Shown in pieces: positions 7,525 to 15,099 of a stretch of DNA of 21,913 bases (positions are counted from its first letter, which is position 1; every line of letters begins with the position of its first letter). This DNA comes from Treponema sp. Its GTDB lineage: Bacteria > Spirochaetota > Spirochaetia > Treponematales > Treponemataceae. The stretch lies in assembly GCA_031290005.1 (NCBI GenBank), contig JAITOJ010000001.1:1-21913 (forward strand), written 5' to 3'. The notes beneath the pieces are model-generated. The model made no database searches. It was given only the letters and a program-made list of their open reading frames with translations, and was not told where the DNA came from. A program made the position numbers and the translations under genes.

Positions 7525-8145
7525 ATGAAAGGTCTGATTGCAAAGAAAGTAGGGATGACTCAAGTGTTTGACGAAGAGGGCAGCCTTATCCCGGTTACGG
7601 TGATTCACGTTGAACCAAACGTGGTGGTTGCCCGCAAAACAGAGGACGCTTCCGGTTATGACGCCATGGTGCTTGGTTTTGGGGAAATCAAAAAGAACCG
7701 CACAGCCAAGCCCTATGCGGGACAGTTTTCGGAAGGGGTTGAGCCGACAAAGATTCTGAAAGAATTCAGGGATTTTGAGGGCGAACAGGTGGTGGGCGAT
7801 AAAATCGGTATTGAGCTGTTTGACGGCGAACGGTATCTGGACGTAACCGCGATTTCCAAGGGCAAGGGCTTCCAGGGCGTGGTCAAACGCTACGGATTTC
7901 ACGGTGGACACAGAACCCACGGTTCAAAGTTCCACCGCGAGCCAGGTTCAACCGGACAGTGTACCACACCGGGGCACAGTTTTAAGAATACTAAACTGCC
8001 CGGACGCATGGGCGGCGATAAAGTGACGGTTCAGAATTTGCAGGTTGTGAAAGTCGACCCGGAACTGAAAGTTCTGATGGTGCGCGGCGCGGTGCCCGGA
8101 AACAACGGTAGTACGTTGATTGTAAAAACCGCGGTAAAAAAGTAG
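7525..8145 (+). CDS. rplC: 50S ribosomal protein L3
   Basis: The product has 206 residues, the usual length. L3 is an early assembly protein of the large subunit that reaches toward the peptidyl-transferase centre. It begins MKGLIAKKVGMTQVF, as in the family, and carries the GKGFQGVVKRYGFHGG and PGRMGGDKVTVQNL segments of the central extension and C-terminal barrel. GGAG lies 10 nt upstream of the start. Its order after rpsJ and before rplD is the classical S10 arrangement. Confidence 0.98.
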   Translation: MKGLIAKKVGMTQVFDEEGSLIPVTVIHVEPNVVVARKTEDASGYDAMVLGFGEIKKNRTAKPYAGQFSEGVEPTKILKEFRDFEGEQVVGDKIGIELFDGERYLDVTAISKGKGFQGVVKRYGFHGGHRTHGSKFHREPGSTGQCTTPGHSFKNTKLPGRMGGDKVTVQNLQVVKVDPELKVLMVRGAVPGNNGSTLIVKTAVKK

Positions 8146-8161
8146 GGCAGGGGTTAGTATT

Positions 8162-8800
8162 GTGGAAAAAATTGTCTATTCAATCGACGGTAAAGAGATG
8201 CGCAAAATAGAGCTGGACGACGCGGTGTTCGGGCTTCCGGTGAATGACGATGTGATTTACTACGCCATCACCAACGAGCTGGCGAACAAGCGGGTGGGTA
8301 CGGCATGTACCAAAGACCGCTCGGAAGTGCACGGAAGCAACGCCAAGCCCTACCGTCAGAAGGGCACGGGGAACGCCCGCCGGGGTGATAAAAAATCCCC
8401 ATTGCTGCGGGGCGGCGGGGTGATTTTTGGGCCAAAGCCCAGAGATTTCAGCTACAGCATCCCCAAGAAGATGAAGCGTCTGGCCATGAAGTCGATTTTG
8501 AGCCTGAAGGCCCAGGATGACCGGCTGACGGTTATTGAAGATTTTACGATTGAAAGCGGAAAAACCAAAGATTTGGTTGCCATCGTGAACCGGTTTGCCA
8601 AGGATGAACGCACGGTGATTGTCCTCAAGGATGATGACGCGCTGATTAAGCGGGCGGGGCGGAATATTCCCCACCTTTCGTTTCTTTCCTATAACCGGCT
8701 CCGGGCGCACGATCTTTTTTATGGCCGCCGGGTGATTATTCTTGAATCGGCGGCGCAAAACCTTTCCGCCTTTTACAATGCCCAGGAGGAGACAGTCTGA
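8162..8800 (+). CDS. rplD: 50S ribosomal protein L4
   Basis: The product has 212 residues and starts with GTG. L4 lines the exit tunnel through its long loop, seen here as YRQKGTGNARRGDKKSP followed by GGGVIFGPKPRDFSY. In E. coli L4 represses its own operon through the S10 leader, so it is the natural candidate to act on the leader upstream of tuf here; this is inference only. Its stop overlaps the rplW start by one base (TGATG), implying coupled translation. Confidence 0.97.
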   Translation: MEKIVYSIDGKEMRKIELDDAVFGLPVNDDVIYYAITNELANKRVGTACTKDRSEVHGSNAKPYRQKGTGNARRGDKKSPLLRGGGVIFGPKPRDFSYSIPKKMKRLAMKSILSLKAQDDRLTVIEDFTIESGKTKDLVAIVNRFAKDERTVIVLKDDDALIKRAGRNIPHLSFLSYNRLRAHDLFYGRRVIILESAAQNLSAFYNAQEETV

Positions 8801-9084
8801 TGGTACGCGAAGATGTATTGATTGAACCGGTGCTGTCCGAAAAAGCCACCCTCCTGAGGGAGCAGGGCAAATATGTGTTTAAGGTGAACAAGGACGCAAA
8901 CAAATTTCAGATTAAGGATGCGGTGAGCAAGCTGTTCAGCGTGAAAGTCGAGCGGTGCACCGTGATGAATGTGTTTGGAAAATTGAAGCGCCAGCGGAAC
9001 CGCATCGGCAGAACCGCAAGCTGGAAAAAAGCAATCGTCAAGCTGGCGCCTGGCGAAAGTATAAAGGTGTTTGAGGGCGTGTAA
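8800..9084 (+). CDS. rplW: 50S ribosomal protein L23
   Basis: The product has 94 residues. L23 sits at the tunnel exit and docks trigger factor and SRP. Family segments are IEPVLSEKATLL near the N-terminus, KYVFKVNKDANKFQIKDAV, and the loop region GKLKRQRNRIGRT. The start overlaps the rplD stop by one base; AGGAGGAGA lies upstream within rplD. Confidence 0.97.
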   Translation: MVREDVLIEPVLSEKATLLREQGKYVFKVNKDANKFQIKDAVSKLFSVKVERCTVMNVFGKLKRQRNRIGRTASWKKAIVKLAPGESIKVFEGV

Positions 9085-9113
9085 GCCTTCATAAGGATGT
9101 AAGGGGAACCGAA

Positions 9114-9938
9114 ATGGCTCTTAAAGAATACAAGCCGATAACAGCGGGAACTCGCGGGCGCATTGACCTCAAAAAAGAGGAATTGACCGCCGATAAGCCC
9201 GAAAAAAGTCTGACCGTGGGTATAAAGAACCACGCGGGCCGGGACGCGGCTGGCAGGATTTCCGTCCGGCATCAGGGGGGCGGTCACAAGCGCAAGTATC
9301 GGATTATTGACTTCAAGCGGGACAAGCACGGTATCCCGGGAACAGTCAAGACGATTGAATACGACCCCAACCGGAGTGCCAATATCGCCTTGGTGTTTTA
9401 TGCCGACGGCGAAAAACGATATATCATTGCTCCTTCAGGATTAGCTGTGGGGCAGAAAATAATGTCCGGCGAAAAAGCGGCCCCCACGGTGGGGAACGCC
9501 TTACCCCTGGAAGCGATTCCCGTGGGATTTACGGTACATAACATTGAGTTAAACCTGGGGCGGGGCGGACAGTTGGCCCGATCTGCGGGAACCAAAGCTT
9601 TGGTTGCGGCTAAAGAGGGGGACTATGTGACCCTCAAGCTGCCCTCCAGTGAAATGCGCCGGGTGCACCGCAAGTGCTACGCCACTATCGGTACGGTGGG
9701 CAATGAAGAACTGATGAATACCCAGCTTGGAAAAGCGGGCCGTTCCCGCTGGCGGGGGATTCGCCCGTCAGTGCGGGGTATGGCTATGAACCCGGTTGAC
9801 CACCCGCTGGGCGGCGGCGAAGGGGCCGGTAAGGGCCGTAATCCGGTTACTCCCTGGGGGCAGCCCTGCCGGGGATACAAGACCCGGAACAAGCGGAAGG
9901 TTTCTGGCAAGTTTATCGTGTCAAGACGAAAGAAATAG
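9114..9938 (+). CDS. rplB: 50S ribosomal protein L2
   Basis: The product has 274 residues, the normal length. L2 binds domain IV of 23S rRNA and is needed for subunit joining and an active peptidyl-transferase centre. Landmarks are RHQGGGHKRKYRIIDFKR, EYDPNRSANIALV, GGQLARSAGT, GKAGRSRWRG and AMNPVDHPLGGGEG. The histidine of VDHP, the conserved one, is present. AAGGGGA precedes the ATG. The gap to rplW is 29 nt, among the longest in this part of the operon, but shows no structure. Confidence 0.98.
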   Translation: MALKEYKPITAGTRGRIDLKKEELTADKPEKSLTVGIKNHAGRDAAGRISVRHQGGGHKRKYRIIDFKRDKHGIPGTVKTIEYDPNRSANIALVFYADGEKRYIIAPSGLAVGQKIMSGEKAAPTVGNALPLEAIPVGFTVHNIELNLGRGGQLARSAGTKALVAAKEGDYVTLKLPSSEMRRVHRKCYATIGTVGNEELMNTQLGKAGRSRWRGIRPSVRGMAMNPVDHPLGGGEGAGKGRNPVTPWGQPCRGYKTRNKRKVSGKFIVSRRKK

Positions 9939-9950
9939 AGGAGATTTTTA

Positions 9951-10235
9951 GTGTCAAGGTCGGTTAAGAAGGGGCCTTTTATCGAAAAGAGCCTGTATAA
10001 AAAAGTGTCGGAAATGAACAAAGCGCCGGAGCGGCGAATGATTAAAACCTATTCCCGCTGTTCCACGATTATCCCCGAAATGGTGGGGAATACCATTTCG
10101 GTGTATAACGGAAAGGTGTGGGTGCCGGTGTATATCACGGAAAATTTGGTGGGCCACAAGCTCGGCGAGTTTTCTCCCACCCGGATTTTTCGTGCCCATG
10201 CTGGTTCGGATAGAAAAGCGGCTGCGGCCAAATAG
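9951..10235 (+). CDS. rpsS: 30S ribosomal protein S19
   Basis: The product has 94 residues and starts with GTG (SRSVKKGPFI follows), with GAGGAGA upstream. S19 forms a head complex with S13 and contacts the intersubunit bridge. Core segments are RRMIKTYSRCSTIIPEMVG and GHKLGEFSPTRIFRAHAG. It sits 12 nt after rplB and 8 nt before rplV. Confidence 0.98.
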   Translation: MSRSVKKGPFIEKSLYKKVSEMNKAPERRMIKTYSRCSTIIPEMVGNTISVYNGKVWVPVYITENLVGHKLGEFSPTRIFRAHAGSDRKAAAAK

Positions 10236-10243
10236 GTGAAAAA

Positions 10244-10597
10244 ATGGCAAAAGACGGTTATATGGCGATAACAAAATATCTGATTGCGTCTCCTACCAAG
10301 GTTCGACCGGTGGCGAATGTGATTAAACGGAAAGAGTGTCCCCTGGCCATGGCGATTCTGGAAAATATGCCCCAGAAGGGCGCCCGGCTTATCAGGGGTA
10401 CCCTGAAATCGGCGATTGCGAACGCGTTGAGCGCGAATAATAAACTTGATGAAGGTATGTTGTATGTCAAAGAAATACGGATTGACGAAGGTCCCCGGCT
10501 CAAACGGGTGTGGTTCCGTGGCCGCGGACGGGCGGATACACAGTTGAAACGCATGTGTCATATCACCGTAGTGGTGGACGAGAAGGCGGGGGCATAG
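10244..10597 (+). CDS. rplV: 50S ribosomal protein L22
   Basis: The product has 117 residues. L22 extends a hairpin into the exit tunnel and is a site of macrolide resistance changes. The family pattern is seen in SPTKVRPVANVI near the N-terminus, LKSAIANALSANN in the middle, and the hairpin and C-terminal part GPRLKRVWFRGRGRAD. A second ATG exists 18 nt downstream (MAITKY), but AGGTGA spaced correctly before 10244 favours the upstream start. Confidence 0.96.
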   Translation: MAKDGYMAITKYLIASPTKVRPVANVIKRKECPLAMAILENMPQKGARLIRGTLKSAIANALSANNKLDEGMLYVKEIRIDEGPRLKRVWFRGRGRADTQLKRMCHITVVVDEKAGA

Positions 10598-10598
10598 T

Positions 10599-11366
10599 AT
10601 GGGACAGAAAGTAAATCCTATCGGACTTAGGCTCGGTATCAATAAAGACTGGCGGTCCCACTGGTTTGCGAATCCCCGTGAATATGCCGGTTTGGTGCTG
10701 GAAGACCGCAAAATCAGGAATATGATTGAGACCATGCCGGAGTGCAAAAACGCGGATATCGCGGAGGTAGAGATTATCCGGCATCCCCAGCGGGTGACGG
10801 TGATTATTCACACCGCCCGGCCCGGGGTTATTATCGGGGTGAAGGGCGCGAATATCGAAAAGGTAGGGTCGGAAATCCAGAAGAGCCTTTCCCGCAAGGT
10901 TCAAATTAAGATTAAGGAAATCAAGCGGGCCGAGGCGAACGCTTCGCTGGTGGCCCAGAGCGTGGCCCGGCAATTGCTGAACCGGGGTTCCTTCCGCAAG
11001 GCGCTCAAGCAATCTGTGGGGGGCGCGATGAAAGCGGGTGCCCAGGGGGTAAAAATCCGCATCAGCGGGCGGCTGGGCGGGGCGGAAATGTCCCGGACAG
11101 AGGAACACAAAGACGGTCGGGTGCCGCTCCATACCCTGCGTGCGGACATCGACTATAGTCTGGCGGAAGCCCATACCACCTTCGGTAAAATCGGTGTGAA
11201 GGTGTGGATTTATAACGGAATGAATTACGGCGCGGAAATCAACGATGATGCGGGGCAGCTTCTGAAAAAGAGGCGTGAATATGACCGGACGGAACGCTCA
11301 GATCGGGGCGAACGTCCGGACAGGGCCGAACGGCCTTCCCGCGGCGCAAGGTTCGCAAGGAGTTAG
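10599..11366 (+). CDS. rpsC: 30S ribosomal protein S3 with charged C-terminal tail
   Basis: The product has 255 residues; E. coli S3 has about 233. S3 lies at the mRNA entry pore and, with S4 and S5, forms the ribosomal helicase. The N-terminal start GQKVNPIGLRLG, the KH-domain motif VIIGVKGANI (77-86) and the C-terminal domain segment GVKIRISGRLGGAEMSRTE are intact. Residues 224-255 form an Arg-, Asp- and Glu-rich tail with DRGERP- and DRAERP-like units, probably disordered. The tail resembles the S5 N-terminal extension encoded downstream. Only one base separates the start from the rplV stop. Confidence 0.97.
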   Translation: MGQKVNPIGLRLGINKDWRSHWFANPREYAGLVLEDRKIRNMIETMPECKNADIAEVEIIRHPQRVTVIIHTARPGVIIGVKGANIEKVGSEIQKSLSRKVQIKIKEIKRAEANASLVAQSVARQLLNRGSFRKALKQSVGGAMKAGAQGVKIRISGRLGGAEMSRTEEHKDGRVPLHTLRADIDYSLAEAHTTFGKIGVKVWIYNGMNYGAEINDDAGQLLKKRREYDRTERSDRGERPDRAERPSRGARFARS

Positions 11367-11369
11367 AAA

Positions 11370-11789
11370 ATGGCGCTGAGTCCTAAACGGGTTATGCACC
11401 GGAAGGTGCAGCGAAGCAGAATAAAGGGTAACGCTACCAGGAATAACCATATTGATTTTGGTGATATTGCCTTGGTGGCTATGCAGCCGGTTTGGCTTTC
11501 GGCAAAGCATATTGAGGCGGCCCGTGTGGCCCTGACCCGTACCATAAACCGCCGGGGGCAGGTGTGGATTCGGGTGTTTCCCGACAAACCTATCACCAAG
11601 AAGCCCGCGGAAACCCGTATGGGCAAGGGAAAGGGTGCGCCGGAATTCTGGGCCGCGGTGGTCAAACCCGGACAGATTTTGTTTGAAATCGGCGGGGTTG
11701 AACTGGAGTTGGCTGAACAGGCGATGAAACTTGCGGGAAGCAAGCTGCCGATTCAGACCAAGATTGCGCGCCGTCCGACCATCGACTAA
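11370..11789 (+). CDS. rplP: 50S ribosomal protein L16
   Basis: The product has 139 residues. L16 organises the A-site tRNA elbow region of the 50S. It begins MALSPKRVMHRKVQR and carries the highly conserved RRGQVWIRVFPDKPITKKPAETRMGKGKG region, here at about 66-94. No unusual feature. The gap from rpsC is 3 nt. Confidence 0.98.
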   Translation: MALSPKRVMHRKVQRSRIKGNATRNNHIDFGDIALVAMQPVWLSAKHIEAARVALTRTINRRGQVWIRVFPDKPITKKPAETRMGKGKGAPEFWAAVVKPGQILFEIGGVELELAEQAMKLAGSKLPIQTKIARRPTID

Positions 11790-11802
11790 AGGAAGCAGGA
11801 GA

Positions 11803-12009
11803 ATGGCAAAGAAAAAGGACAACAAAGAGCTGTCTTATTCCGAGTTGATTGTCAAACGGGATGAGTTAAAGCGGAAATACATGGATTTCCGGTTCCAGAA
11901 AATCAACGGGCATGTGGAAAATCCGTTGCTGAACCGGACATACCGGCGGGAAATCGCCGCACTTAATACATTTATCCGGCAGAAAGAGATTGCCGGACAG
12001 GATAAGTAG
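11803..12009 (+). CDS. rpmC: 50S ribosomal protein L29
   Basis: The product has 68 residues and begins MAKKKDNKELSYSEL. The ATG at 11803 is preceded by CAGGAG; a longer in-frame reading from 11731 would overlap the end of rplP and has no L29-like sequence. L29 is a two-helix protein near the tunnel exit, next to L23. The segment FQKINGHVENPLLNRTYRREIAAL is typical of its second half, read as LKRKYMDFRFQKINGHV and then NRTYRREIA. Confidence 0.95.
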   Translation: MAKKKDNKELSYSELIVKRDELKRKYMDFRFQKINGHVENPLLNRTYRREIAALNTFIRQKEIAGQDK

Positions 12010-12018
12010 GAGTTCATC

Positions 12019-12294
12019 GTGGAAGAACAAGCAGGGAAAACAACGCAACCCTCAAAGCGCGCCTTCGTCGGGACGGTCACCAGCGATAAGATGGACAAAA
12101 CCATTGTCGTTTCCGTTTCGACCAAGAAAATGCACCGGCTGTACAAAAAATATATCACCCAGGTGAAGAAGTGCAAGGCCCACGACGAGACCAACAGCGC
12201 CCATGTGGGCGACAAGGTGCGGGTTGTGGAATGCCGTCCCTTAAGCCGCGAAAAATGCTGGCGGCTGACGGATATTATCGAGCGGGCGCAATAG
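12019..12294 (+). CDS. rpsQ: 30S ribosomal protein S17
   Basis: The product has 91 residues and starts with GTG, with TAGGAG upstream. S17 is a primary 16S rRNA-binding protein with an OB fold. Diagnostic segments are GTVTSDKMDKTIVVSV and VGDKVRVVECRPLSREKCW. A short N-terminal stretch of about ten polar residues precedes the core. The spacing to rpmC is 9 nt. Confidence 0.97.
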   Translation: MEEQAGKTTQPSKRAFVGTVTSDKMDKTIVVSVSTKKMHRLYKKYITQVKKCKAHDETNSAHVGDKVRVVECRPLSREKCWRLTDIIERAQ

Positions 12295-12306
12295 GAGGAA
12301 TGGGTT

Positions 12307-12675
12307 ATGATTCAAATGCAGACTAATTTGAACGTGGCCGACAATTCCGGCGCAAAACTCGTTCAGTGTATCAAGGTAATCGGCGGCTCGCATCGCAGGT
12401 ATGCGAGTATCGGCGATATAATTGTGGTAGCGGTCAAGGACGCGATTCCGACCTCTACGATCAAGAAGGGAACCATCGAAAAAGCGGTGATTGTGCGGAT
12501 TGCCAAGGAATACCGGCGGCCCGACGGAACCTATATCCGCTTTGACGACAATGCGTGCGTCATTATCGACGCGAATAAAAACCCCAAGGGGAAGCGCATT
12601 TTTGGGCCCGTCGCTCGGGAACTGCGGGATATGGATTATATGAAAATCGTATCCCTGGCGCCGGAAGTGCTGTAA
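12307..12675 (+). CDS. rplN: 50S ribosomal protein L14
   Basis: The product has 122 residues, the standard length. L14 forms intersubunit bridges with 16S rRNA and is the docking site of RsfS. It starts MIQMQTNLNVADNSGAK and contains the conserved GDIIVVAVKDAIP and FDDNACVIID stretches, ending FGPVARELRD and so on. TAGGAGGAATGGGTT precedes the start codon. This is the classical first gene of the spc group, but no promoter separates it from rpsQ. Confidence 0.98.
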   Translation: MIQMQTNLNVADNSGAKLVQCIKVIGGSHRRYASIGDIIVVAVKDAIPTSTIKKGTIEKAVIVRIAKEYRRPDGTYIRFDDNACVIIDANKNPKGKRIFGPVARELRDMDYMKIVSLAPEVL

Positions 12676-12695
12676 ACCGTGAGGAGCTGAGAACG

Positions 12696-13010
12696 ATGAT
12701 TAAGAAGTTCAAAATAAAAAAGAATGATACGGTAGAGGTGATTGCCGGAAAAGACAAGGGCAAGCGCGGCTCGGTGACCCGGATTGTGATTGCAAAAGAC
12801 CGGGTGATTGTCTCCGGCGTGAATATCGTGAAAAAGGCGATGAAGAAGCGGAGCCAGCAGGACGCGGGGGGAATCGCGGAAATTGAAGCACCCCTGCATA
12901 TTTCCAATGTGGCGATGGTCTGCAAAAAATGCGGCCCCACGCGGATTGGTTATAAACTCGACGGCGGCAAGAAAACACGGGTCTGCCGTAAATGCGGAGA
13001 AGCACTGTAA
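12696..13010 (+). CDS. rplX: 50S ribosomal protein L24, zinc-binding form
   Basis: The product has 104 residues. L24 starts large-subunit assembly. A KOW motif is at about 8-34, around VIAGKDKGKRGSV. Near the C-terminus C76, C79, C97 and C100 (CKKC and CRKC) make a zinc-ribbon pair, the cysteine-containing form seen in many but not all bacteria. GAGGAG precedes the ATG. The stop overlaps the rplE start by one base (TAATG). Confidence 0.97.
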   Translation: MIKKFKIKKNDTVEVIAGKDKGKRGSVTRIVIAKDRVIVSGVNIVKKAMKKRSQQDAGGIAEIEAPLHISNVAMVCKKCGPTRIGYKLDGGKKTRVCRKCGEAL

Positions 13011-13561
13011 TGAGTAATTCTATACCCCGGCTGAAAAAAGCCTATGTTGAAACCATTGTTCCCGCACTGTTCAAAGAGCGGGGCTACAAGTCGGTTATGC
13101 AGGTTCCGGCGATTGAGAAAGTTGTGGTGAGTATGGGGGTGGGCGAGGCTCTGGTAAACAAAAAACTGCTGGATGCGGCGGTTTCCGATTTGTCCCTGAT
13201 TACGGGGCAGCACGCGGTGAAGACCAAGGCAAAAAAGAGCATCGCTAACTTCAAATTGCGGCAGGGTAACGAGGTGGGGGTGGTGGTCACCCTCAGGGGC
13301 GTCCGGATGTACGAGTTTTTGGACCGGCTCATCAATGTCGCGCTGCCCCGGGTCAAGGATTTCCGGGGGATTAAGGCTTCGGGGTTTGACGGCCACGGGA
13401 ATTTTTCCCTGGGTATCACGGAGCAAATCATTTTTCCGGAAATCGATTTTGACAAAATCGAACGGATTGCGGGATTGAATATCACCATCGTAACCAGCGC
13501 GGTAACGGACAGCGATGCCCGTTTGTTACTGGACAAATTCGGTATGCCGTTTAGGAAATAA
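13010..13561 (+). CDS. rplE: 50S ribosomal protein L5
   Basis: The product has 183 residues, matching L5, which binds 5S rRNA and contacts P-site tRNA. Landmarks are VPAIEKVVVSMGVGEA, LITGQHAVKTKAKKSIANFKLR and GVRMYEFLDRL. I chose the ATG at 13010 because GGAGAAG is correctly spaced and it gives the family N-terminus; an in-frame ATG at 12992 lies inside rplX and adds six unlike residues. One-base overlap with the rplX stop. Confidence 0.96.
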   Translation: MSNSIPRLKKAYVETIVPALFKERGYKSVMQVPAIEKVVVSMGVGEALVNKKLLDAAVSDLSLITGQHAVKTKAKKSIANFKLRQGNEVGVVVTLRGVRMYEFLDRLINVALPRVKDFRGIKASGFDGHGNFSLGITEQIIFPEIDFDKIERIAGLNITIVTSAVTDSDARLLLDKFGMPFRK

Positions 13562-13570
13562 GGGGAATTC

Positions 13571-13756
13571 ATGGCTAAGAAATCGATGATAATTAAGGCT
13601 GCGCGCCGTCCAAAATACAGCACCCAGCGAGTGAACCGGTGCCAGATTTGCGGTCGTCCTCGGGGATATTTGCGGAAGTATAAGATGTGCCGTCTGTGTT
13701 TCCGCAAGATGGCCAGTGAAGGCCTGCTGCCGGGCGTCACCAAATCCAGTTGGTAG
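13571..13756 (+). CDS. rpsN: 30S ribosomal protein S14, zinc type
   Basis: The product has 61 residues, the length of the short zinc-binding S14 (also called rpsZ). The zinc cysteines are C24, C27, C40 and C43 (CQIC and CRLC). It ends GLLPGVTKSSW, typical of this type. It sits in the 30S head near S3 and S10. AGGGGA precedes the ATG. No cysteine-free paralogue is visible in the window. Confidence 0.97.
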   Translation: MAKKSMIIKAARRPKYSTQRVNRCQICGRPRGYLRKYKMCRLCFRKMASEGLLPGVTKSSW

Positions 13757-13771
13757 CAAGGGAGGAAGTTA

Positions 13772-14170
13772 ATGAGTGTATCAGACCCCATTGCGGATAT
13801 GCTTACCAAGGTAAGAAACGCGGCTATGGCCCGCCACGATAAGGTGGAAGTATCCGCATCGAGAATCAAATTGGAAATCGTAAAAATCCTGAAAACCGAG
13901 GGGTATATCAGGAATTTTAAGAAGGTGGAAGAGGGTGACAAGGAAATCATCCGAATTTTCCTGAGATACGACGACGCGAATATGTCGGTAATCCACGGGG
14001 TGAAAAAGATTTCAACCCCCGGACGCCGGGTGTATTCGGGATATAAGAAACTGCCGCGCGTCTATAACGGCTGCGGGACGGTTATCGTTTCGACTTCGCT
14101 GGGGGTGACCACCGGCAAGAAGGCTGCCGAACAAATGGTTGGCGGCGAACTTATCTGTACCGTCTGGTAG
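13772..14170 (+). CDS. rpsH: 30S ribosomal protein S8
   Basis: The product has 132 residues. S8 binds the central domain of 16S rRNA and in E. coli represses the spc operon by binding near the L5 start; whether that occurs here cannot be read. It begins MSVSDPIADMLTKVRNA and ends with the conserved STSLGVTTGKKAAEQMVGGE and CTVW. AGGGAGGA precedes the ATG. Confidence 0.98.
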   Translation: MSVSDPIADMLTKVRNAAMARHDKVEVSASRIKLEIVKILKTEGYIRNFKKVEEGDKEIIRIFLRYDDANMSVIHGVKKISTPGRRVYSGYKKLPRVYNGCGTVIVSTSLGVTTGKKAAEQMVGGELICTVW

Positions 14171-14178
14171 GGGGGAAT

Positions 14179-14718
14179 ATGTCGAGGGTTGGTAAAATTC
14201 CCGTAGCGATTCCGGCGGGTGTCAAGGTGGCGGTTAAGCCCTGCCTGGTGGAGGTCGAGGGGCCCAAGGGCAAGTTGTCCGAGGTCTATAACGACCGGGT
14301 GAAAATCGAAGTCACGGGCAGCGAACTGGTGGTGACCCCGGCGAATGAGACCAAGGAAGCCAACGCGGCCCAGGGGCTCTACCGGAACCTGATTCACAAT
14401 ATGGTGGTCGGGGTGTCCAGCGGGTTTTCCAAAAGTCTGGTGATTAACGGCGTTGGTTACCGTGCGGAAGTGCAGGGGAAACTGCTGGTGCTCAGCCTGG
14501 GGTATTCCTCGGATTATGTGGCGGTGATTCCCGACGGTCTTGCGGTCGCTTCGGACAATCAGGGGAAACTGACCGTTTCCGGGAGCAGCAAACAGCAGGT
14601 GGGCGAGTTCTGCGCTCAAATCAGAAAGCTGCGGAAGCCCGAGCCCTATAAAGGCAAGGGAATTCGCTATGAGACCGAGACTATCAAACGCAAGGTCGGC
14701 AAGTCCGGCGTGAAATAA
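14179..14718 (+). CDS. rplF: 50S ribosomal protein L6
   Basis: The product has 179 residues. L6 sits near the sarcin-ricin loop and the factor-binding site. It begins MSRVGKIPVAIPAGV and carries VEGPKGKLS, GVGYRAEVQGKLLVLSLGYS and the C-terminal EPYKGKGIRYETE segment, all standard. The gap from rpsH is 8 nt with a GGGGGG ribosome-binding site. Confidence 0.98.
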   Translation: MSRVGKIPVAIPAGVKVAVKPCLVEVEGPKGKLSEVYNDRVKIEVTGSELVVTPANETKEANAAQGLYRNLIHNMVVGVSSGFSKSLVINGVGYRAEVQGKLLVLSLGYSSDYVAVIPDGLAVASDNQGKLTVSGSSKQQVGEFCAQIRKLRKPEPYKGKGIRYETETIKRKVGKSGVK

Positions 14719-14728
14719 GGGTTAGTGT

Positions 14729-15091
14729 ATGTTACGAAAGATGGATGATAAACAGCGGAAACGGATTAAGCGGAAGTTTCACATCCGCCGTCGGCTTTTC
14801 GGAACCCCCGAACGCCCGCGCATGACCGTGTTCCGGAGCAACTGCAATTTGTATGCCCAGGTGATCGACGACAGCGTCGGTAAAACCCTGGCGGCGATTT
14901 CGACCAGGGAAAAGGAATTCGCCGGCCTGAAGCCCAACAAGGAAGGGGCGGAAAAACTGGGCGAGGCCATGGGGCAGCGGCTCAAGGAAAAGAATATCAC
15001 CACCGTGGTGTTTGACCGGAATGGCTATTTGTATCACGGGGTGGTTAAGGCCCTGGCGGACGGAACCCGCAAAGCCGGGATTGAATTCTAG
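14729..15091 (+). CDS. rplR: 50S ribosomal protein L18
   Basis: The product has 120 residues. L18 binds 5S rRNA with L5. Family segments are RRLFGTPERPRMTVFRSN, YAQVIDD and the C-terminal VVFDRNGYLYHGVVKALADGTRKAGIEF, read here as FDRNGYLYHG and RKAGIEF. An ATG four codons later (14741) is possible, but AAGGG before 14729 supports the longer form. Confidence 0.96.
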   Translation: MLRKMDDKQRKRIKRKFHIRRRLFGTPERPRMTVFRSNCNLYAQVIDDSVGKTLAAISTREKEFAGLKPNKEGAEKLGEAMGQRLKEKNITTVVFDRNGYLYHGVVKALADGTRKAGIEF

Positions 15092-15099
15092 GAGAGACT

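Noticed and set aside
9780..9830. L2 reads DHPLGGGEG where E. coli has DHPHGGGEG
   Set aside because: The functionally important histidine is, by my count, the one in VDHP, which is kept; Leu at the other site is, as I recall, common in L2 proteins.
12992..13009. Upstream in-frame ATG for L5
   Set aside because: Lies inside rplX, adds six residues unlike L5, and the ATG at 13010 has the better-placed GGAGAAG.
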